Assembly: GCA_905216075.1 (NCBI GenBank)
Contig: CAJMSO010000054.1
Span: 1 to 9,526 of the forward strand
Direction of reading: 5' to 3'
DNA length: 9,526 nt
Origin: an uncultured bacterium
Lineage (GTDB): Bacteria > Actinomycetota > Coriobacteriia > Coriobacteriales > Coriobacteriaceae
How positions within the stretch are numbered: position 1 is the first letter of the stretch; each line of letters opens with the position of its first letter. The translations under genes and the position numbers were made by a program. The notes beneath the pieces are model-generated. The model was not told the DNA's origin and searched no databases. It saw only the letters and a list, made by a program, of their open reading frames with translations. Shown here piece by piece: positions 6,206-9,526 of the stretch.

Positions 6206-6286
6206 CCGAAGATGTGCGTATGCCTGGCTTGCATACCACGGGCCGTATAAAGGCTGCGCACCTCTCTTCGGTTCTTAGTTCGGAGG
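6206..6286 (+). promoter_or_regulatory. structured leader of rplN with alternative pairings over the SD
   Basis: CCGAAGA (6206-6212) pairs with TCTTCGG (6265-6271), and inside it GTGCG (6214-6218) pairs with CGCAC (6257-6261). An inner hairpin can form from TATGC (6219-6223) with GCATA (6231-6235). CCGAA (6206-6210) also matches a second TTCGG at 6279-6283 that overlaps the GGAGG ribosome binding site (6282-6286). TTGTAC (6196-6201) and TATGCC (6219-6224), 17 bases apart, are a weak promoter candidate. TATAAA at 6246-6251 is another -10-like site. Confidence 0.5.
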
Positions 6287-6296
6287 AACATCTACC

Positions 6297-6665
6297 ATGA
6301 TTCAGATGCAAACCATGCTGAACGTCGCCGACAACTCCGGCGCTCGCAAGATTCGCTGCATCAAGGTGCTTGGCGGTTCCAAGCGTCGTTATGCAGGCAT
6401 CGGCGATGTGTTCATCGGTGCTGTCCAGGAGGCTACCCCTGGCGCCAACGTCAAGAAGAAGGACGTTGTCCGTTGCGTCGTCGTTCGCACCGTTAAGGAG
6501 ATCCGCCGCAAGGATGGCTCCTACATTCGCTTTGATGAGAACGCCTGCGTTGTCATCAACAACGATGGTTCGCCCGTCGGCACCCGTATCTTCGGGCCCG
6601 TCGCTCGCGAGCTTCGTGACAAGAAGTACATGAAGATCGTCTCGCTCGCTCCCGAGACCCTGTAG
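6297..6665 (+). CDS. rplN: 50S ribosomal protein L14
   Basis: Large-subunit protein L14 (122 residues, exactly the common length). It sits at the subunit interface, where it contacts 16S rRNA and the silencing factor RsfS in other bacteria. Landmarks are MIQMQTMLNVADNSGARKI (1-19), VKKKDVVRCVVVRTVKE (52-68), FDENACVVIN (79-88), GTRIFGPVARELR (95-107) and the terminal KIVSLAPE (113-120). GGAGG at 6282-6286 is the ribosome binding site. rplX follows after 13 bases. It starts the spc part of the cluster and has its own leader. Confidence 0.98.
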   Translation: MIQMQTMLNVADNSGARKIRCIKVLGGSKRRYAGIGDVFIGAVQEATPGANVKKKDVVRCVVVRTVKEIRRKDGSYIRFDENACVVINNDGSPVGTRIFGPVARELRDKKYMKIVSLAPETL

Positions 6666-6678
6666 TTAGGGGAGATAT

Positions 6679-6984
6679 ATGTATATCAAGAAGGGCGATA
6701 AGGTCCAGGTTCTCTCTGGTAAGGATCGCGGCAAGCAGGGCGTTATCCTGCGTGCTCTCCCCGCCGAGAACAAGGTCGTTGTCGAGGGCGTTTCGGTCGT
6801 CAAGAAGGCCGTCAAGCCCAACGCTGCCAACCAGCAGGGCGGCATCGTTTCGCAGGAGGCTCCCATCGATGCCTCCAACGTCAATCTCGTTTGCCCCGAG
6901 TGCGGTAAGGTTACCCGCGTCGGTCACGAGAAGGACGGCAAGAACAAGCTGCGCGTCTGCAAGAAGTGCGGCCACAAGTTCTAA
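6679..6984 (+). CDS. rplX: 50S ribosomal protein L24 with four-cysteine ribbon
   Basis: Large-subunit protein L24 (101 residues), an assembly initiator that binds the 5' region of 23S rRNA. The N-terminal KOW region spans roughly 2-30 (IKKGDKVQVLSGKDRGKQG at 3-21), followed by NKVVVEGVSVVKKAVKP (31-47) and GGIVSQEAPIDASNV (54-68). The C-terminal part has CPEC (72-75) and CKKC (94-97), which look like a zinc ribbon and replace the cysteine-free form of many L24 proteins. GGGGAG lies 4 bases before the ATG. A strong terminator begins 26 bases after the stop, and the usual next gene, rplE, is absent. Confidence 0.96.
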   Translation: MYIKKGDKVQVLSGKDRGKQGVILRALPAENKVVVEGVSVVKKAVKPNAANQQGGIVSQEAPIDASNVNLVCPECGKVTRVGHEKDGKNKLRVCKKCGHKF

Positions 6985-7010
6985 GCTGCCCGCAACATCA
7001 AGTTGCTAGC

Positions 7011-7044
7011 AAAGGCCCGGATGCCACGGCACCCGGGCCTTTTT
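7011..7044 (+). terminator. intrinsic terminator after rplX
   Basis: AAAGGCCCGG (7011-7020) pairs perfectly with CCGGGCCTTT (7033-7042), and TGC/GCA can pair further inside. A run of five T (7040-7044) follows. It ends the ribosomal cluster. The A-tract on the left could give weak activity in the other direction. Confidence 0.92.
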
Positions 7045-7051
7045 CTATCCC

Positions 7052-7080
7052 TACTCATTTGGGACAGGCTTAAATGAGTA
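7052..7080. repeat. inverted repeat with GGGACAGGC loop
   Basis: TACTCATTT (7052-7060) and AAATGAGTA (7072-7080) are exact reverse complements around an 11-base loop that contains GGGACAGGC (7061-7069). A third AAATGAG half-site lies at 7099-7105. The reverse complement of the loop core occurs in the loop of the hairpin at 9159-9195. It may be a small dispersed repeat or a regulator site. Confidence 0.6.
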
Positions 7081-7131
7081 CCCTAACTGGGTAAGCATAA
7101 ATGAGCGGGTCGTGCTGTATAAATTGCTTTG

Positions 7132-7260
7132 TGCGCGTTTATGCGCGTTAGATTGCGTTTAATTACGCACTTATGCGTATATATGCGCCGTTTACGGGGC
7201 AATAATGACCGTTTAGCGGTGAGATACGCAAAAACGCGCACAGACGCGCGTGTTTGTGCG
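7132..7260. promoter_or_regulatory. cluster of TGCG/CGCA half-sites upstream of the oxidoreductase
   Basis: TGCG occurs at 7132, 7142, 7154, 7174, 7184 and 7257, and its complement CGCA at 7166, 7227 and 7237, mostly 8-12 bases apart in the dense part. Some form pairs such as TGCGT-N6-ACGCA (7154-7169). CCGTTTACGG (7188-7197) is a perfect dyad, and CCGTTTA recurs 21 bases later (7209-7215). The stretch is AT-richer than its surroundings and looks like an operator region, perhaps for the DeoR-type regulator at 8395-9141. No clear -35/-10 pair was found. Confidence 0.45.
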
Positions 7261-7311
7261 AATATAGAGCTGTCAGAAATGCAAGACGTTCTATGACACA
7301 GGAGACACATA

Positions 7312-8391
7312 ATGGCAGATTCCAAGCAGGCTCCACTCGACGCCGAGGCAGCCGCAAAGGCAGCGTTCGCTTCGGTCCAGGGTCAGCCGTTCCCCGATGA
7401 TATCTTTACGGCTCCCGAGCTTCGTTGGGCCGTGATCGGTTGCGGTGTTATCGCCAACCAGATGGCTCAGTCCCTTGCCCTGGCCGGCCGCAAGCTTACG
7501 GGCGTTGCCAACCGCACGCTCACCAGGGCTCAGACTTTTGCCGACCAGTACGGCGTCGAGAAGGTCTATGACACGGTTGAGGATCTCTACGCCGATCCTG
7601 ACATCGACGCCGTCTACATCACCACCCCGCACAACACCCATATCACCTATCTGCGCGCCGCCCTGGCGGCCGGCAAGCACGTTCTCTGCGAGAAGGCCAT
7701 CACGCTCAACTCCGCCGAGCTCGATGAGGCCCGCGCCATTGCCGCCGAACACAACTTGGTCCTTATGGACGCTACCACGGTGCTCCACATGCCCTTGTAT
7801 CAAGAGCTGCGCCGCCGCATGGATGCCGGCGAGTTTGGCCGCATGAACCTCGCTCAGCTCAACTTTGGTAGCTACAAGGAGTACGGCGACCTGACCAACC
7901 GCTTTTTCAATCGCAACCTTGCTGGCGGTGCCATGCTCGATATTGGCGTCTATGCCCTGTCCGTCATGCGCCTCTTTATGGCAAGCCAGCCCGCTGAGGT
8001 CGTTTCGCTGGGCAACACCTGCGAGACTGGCGTTGACGTCGCGGGTGGCATCGTCTGCCGAAATGCCGAGCAGCAGCTGGGCGTCGTGAGCCTTACGCTC
8101 CACTCCAAGCAGCCCAAGCGCTCGGTCATCAGCTTCGACAAGTGCTACATCGAGGTCAATGAATATCCGCGTGCCGATCACGCGACCATCGTGTGGACTG
8201 CGGACGGCCACCGCGAGGAGGTCCACGCCGGCACCGAGGCTTACGCCCTGTGCTATGAGATGGCCGACCTGGAGAAGGCCGTTGCCGGCGACGACTCCAA
8301 GCGCGAGCTGCTGGATTATGCTTCTGATGTTATGGAGCTTATGACCAAGCTCCGCGCCGACTGGGGAGTTGTGTACCCCGAGGAGGAGTAA
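7312..8391 (+). CDS. Gfo/Idh/MocA family oxidoreductase
   Basis: A 359-residue NAD(P)-dependent dehydrogenase of the Gfo/Idh/MocA family, cytoplasmic, probably oxidising or reducing a sugar, polyol or inositol-like substrate. After a 36-residue Ala-rich N-terminal extension comes the Rossmann fold with GCGVIA (43-48) and VANR (65-68) after strand two, where the arginine may favour NADP. ITTPHNTH (103-110) is the conserved mid-domain motif. CEKAITLN (126-133) supplies the catalytic-site Lys128, but the usual proline of the EKP motif is alanine. GGAMLDIGVYAL (205-216) is the family's GG-x-DIG motif, with Tyr214 in the position often held by His. The ATG at 7312 has AGGAG 7 bases upstream. The DeoR-family gene follows after 3 bases. 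The substrate is unknown. Confidence 0.9.
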   Translation: MADSKQAPLDAEAAAKAAFASVQGQPFPDDIFTAPELRWAVIGCGVIANQMAQSLALAGRKLTGVANRTLTRAQTFADQYGVEKVYDTVEDLYADPDIDAVYITTPHNTHITYLRAALAAGKHVLCEKAITLNSAELDEARAIAAEHNLVLMDATTVLHMPLYQELRRRMDAGEFGRMNLAQLNFGSYKEYGDLTNRFFNRNLAGGAMLDIGVYALSVMRLFMASQPAEVVSLGNTCETGVDVAGGIVCRNAEQQLGVVSLTLHSKQPKRSVISFDKCYIEVNEYPRADHATIVWTADGHREEVHAGTEAYALCYEMADLEKAVAGDDSKRELLDYASDVMELMTKLRADWGVVYPEEE

Positions 8392-8394
8392 GCG

Positions 8395-9141
8395 ATGCTT
8401 GCGGAAGATAGGCTCAACGCGATCGTGTCGATGGTGCAGCAGGCCGGCTCGGTTACCGTGCCGGAGCTTGCCGAAGCCCTGGGCGTGACGGCGTCTACCA
8501 TTCGGCGCGACCTGCAGACGCTCGACCGAGCTCATCGCATCGCCAAGGTCCACGGTGGAGCGACGAGTCTTGAGCGCGCGCACGTGACGCGCGACCTAAC
8601 GCTTAATGAGCGCAGCGACCTCCATAACGACGACAAGGAGCGTATCTGCGCCCGTGCGGCGGCGCTTGTGGAGCCCGAGAGCTTTGTATACATCGACTCG
8701 GGCTCGACGACGCTCAGGCTCATCGAGCATCTTCCACACCTTGAAGATGTCACCTATGTGACCGATTCCGTGCTCCATGCTCAGCACCTTGCTTTGCGCG
8801 GCATGCGTACCGTGGTGTTGGGCGGCGAGCTCAAACCCGAGACCGAGGCGCTCGTTGGCCCCGATGCCTTGGCAACCTTAGACCGCTACAACTTCAACTG
8901 TGGCTTTTGGGGCTCTAACGGCATTGCCGCCGAGCAGGGCTTCACGGCGCCCGATATCGAGGAAGCACAGGTCAAGCGTATCTCGATGCGCCATACCGCC
9001 AAACGCTTCGTAATCTCGGACGCCAGTAAATTTGGCATGGTGGCGCCCGTCAAGTTCGCGGACTTCCGCGACGCAACGATTATTACCGCAGGCGAGGTCC
9101 CCGCCAAGTACCGGGCAATGGACAACGTCATCACTGTCTAA
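8395..9141 (+). CDS. DeoR/GlpR family transcriptional regulator
   Basis: A 248-residue DeoR-family regulator of normal length and architecture. The N-terminal winged helix covers roughly residues 1-57. The family signature runs from VTVPELAEALGVTASTIRRDL (20-40) to KVHGGA (51-56). The C-terminal sugar-phosphate-sensing domain is related to ribose-5-phosphate isomerase, with DSGSTT (101-106), VTDS (122-125), LGGELKPETEALVGP (142-156) and ISDASKFG (207-214). Such proteins are usually repressors released by a phosphorylated sugar. Its ATG lies 3 bases after the oxidoreductase stop, with GAGGAGG inside that gene, so the two are very likely cotranscribed. It probably controls its own operon. The effector cannot be inferred. 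Confidence 0.93.
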   Translation: MLAEDRLNAIVSMVQQAGSVTVPELAEALGVTASTIRRDLQTLDRAHRIAKVHGGATSLERAHVTRDLTLNERSDLHNDDKERICARAAALVEPESFVYIDSGSTTLRLIEHLPHLEDVTYVTDSVLHAQHLALRGMRTVVLGGELKPETEALVGPDALATLDRYNFNCGFWGSNGIAAEQGFTAPDIEEAQVKRISMRHTAKRFVISDASKFGMVAPVKFADFRDATIITAGEVPAKYRAMDNVITV

Positions 9142-9158
9142 CAGCGAGACAAGGCCAA

Positions 9159-9195
9159 AACCACCACGAAGGTGCCTGTCCCCATTGTGGTGGTT
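9159..9195. repeat. inverted repeat with GCCTGTCCC loop
   Basis: AACCACCAC (9159-9167) and GTGGTGGTT (9187-9195) are exact reverse complements around a 19-base loop containing GCCTGTCCC (9174-9182). It starts 18 bases after the regulator's stop codon. No T-run follows, so it is more likely a dispersed intergenic repeat than a terminator, although it could protect the transcript end. Confidence 0.6.
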
Positions 9196-9227
9196 AGTAA
9201 CGAAAACCGAGTAGTTTTCTCAATAGA

Positions 9228-9262
9228 AAAGCGGCAACGTCCATCACGGGCGTTGCCGCTTT
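9228..9262 (+). terminator. intrinsic terminator after the DeoR-family gene
   Basis: AAAGCGGCAACG (9228-9239) pairs perfectly with CGTTGCCGCTTT (9251-9262) around an 11-base loop. The T-run is short (TTT at 9260-9262, then C), but the A-tract opposite makes the structure symmetrical, so it may work in both directions. It closes the oxidoreductase-regulator unit. Confidence 0.82.
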
Positions 9263-9279
9263 CGTTGTCTGCCGGTTTG

Positions 9280-9495
9280 TCTAAGTCTGTAACAACTGGA
9301 CCGTTAAAAGTGGGCTAGGTGTTACAGATTGAGATACTTCCGAACCGCGCCGTCCCTTTGTCTCAATCTGTAACATCTGGGACTGATTTTGCCGAGCTAC
9401 TGTTACAGATTGAGATTTTCCCTTAAGGGGGATTTGAATGTCTCGATCTGTAACAGATAGACCGGAAAATGGGTTCTAACTGTTACAGATCGAGA
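9280..9495. repeat. array of three regularly spaced inverted-repeat (hairpin) units
   Basis: A 14-base sequence, TCTCRATCTGTAAC, alternates with its reverse complement, GTTACAGATYGAGA. Copies lie at 9280-9293 (two mismatches), 9321-9334, 9361-9374, 9402-9415, 9441-9454 and 9482-9495. Each facing pair can form a 14-bp stem, extended to 15 bp by a flanking A:T. All three enclosed loops are exactly 27 bases (9294-9320, 9375-9401, 9455-9481) and resemble one another. The outer spacers are 26 and 25 bases. Units therefore repeat every 80-81 bases. The third unit carries a paired change (A to G with T to C) that keeps the stem intact. No open frame explains the region. The array may continue beyond the window. 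Confidence 0.9.
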
Positions 9496-9526
9496 CGTTT
9501 TGGGACCGCGGTTGAACCATTGCGGC

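Noticed and set aside
7291..8583. 430-codon open frame on the - strand over the oxidoreductase and part of the regulator
   Set aside because: The + strand encodes two recognisable proteins with ribosome binding sites. The reverse frame is a codon-bias shadow with no recognisable domain.
9280..9495. CRISPR array
   Set aside because: The repeats are only 14 bases and alternate in orientation, and the intervening loops resemble each other instead of being unique spacers. No cas gene is visible.

Overview
The window comes from a high-GC Gram-positive bacterium. The C/G-ending codons, the forms of the ribosomal proteins, and intergenic repeats carrying a GCCTGTCCC core suggest an actinobacterium of class Coriobacteriia, most likely Collinsella or a close relative. 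This placement is inferred from pattern recognition, not from a search.

Layout. Positions 3-71 are the last codons of an unrecognised gene, followed by a histidine-phosphatase gene (111-737). A 458-base gap then holds a very long, nearly perfect inverted repeat (767-943), a 26-base element (986-1011) and a structured leader. Next come twelve ribosomal-protein genes on the + strand: rplC, rplD, rplW, a break with a hairpin and a second leader, rplB, rpsS, rplV, rpsC, rplP, rpmC, rpsQ, a third structured leader, rplN and rplX. This is the bacterial S10-spc order, but rpsJ (S10) is not in front of rplC. A strong intrinsic terminator follows rplX where rplE, rpsN/rpsZ, rpsH and the rest of spc would normally follow. 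After an AT-rich regulatory gap come a Gfo/Idh/MocA-type oxidoreductase (7312-8391) and, 3 bases later, a DeoR-family regulator (8395-9141), probably one transcription unit closed by the terminator at 9228-9262. The end of the window (9280-9495) is an array of three regularly spaced hairpin units built from one 14-base sequence in alternating orientation.

How the parts work together. The twelve ribosomal genes supply components of both subunits. They appear to be expressed as three transcription or regulatory blocks (rplC-D-W, rplB to rpsQ, rplN-X), each with its own structured leader. The first two leaders start with nearly the same 26-base sequence. The oxidoreductase/DeoR pair looks like a sugar or polyol catabolism unit with its own regulator. 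The features most worth a second look are the hairpin array at the right edge, the long inverted repeat, the element shared by the rplC and rplB leaders, the leaders that can pair with ribosome binding sites, and the truncated ribosomal cluster.
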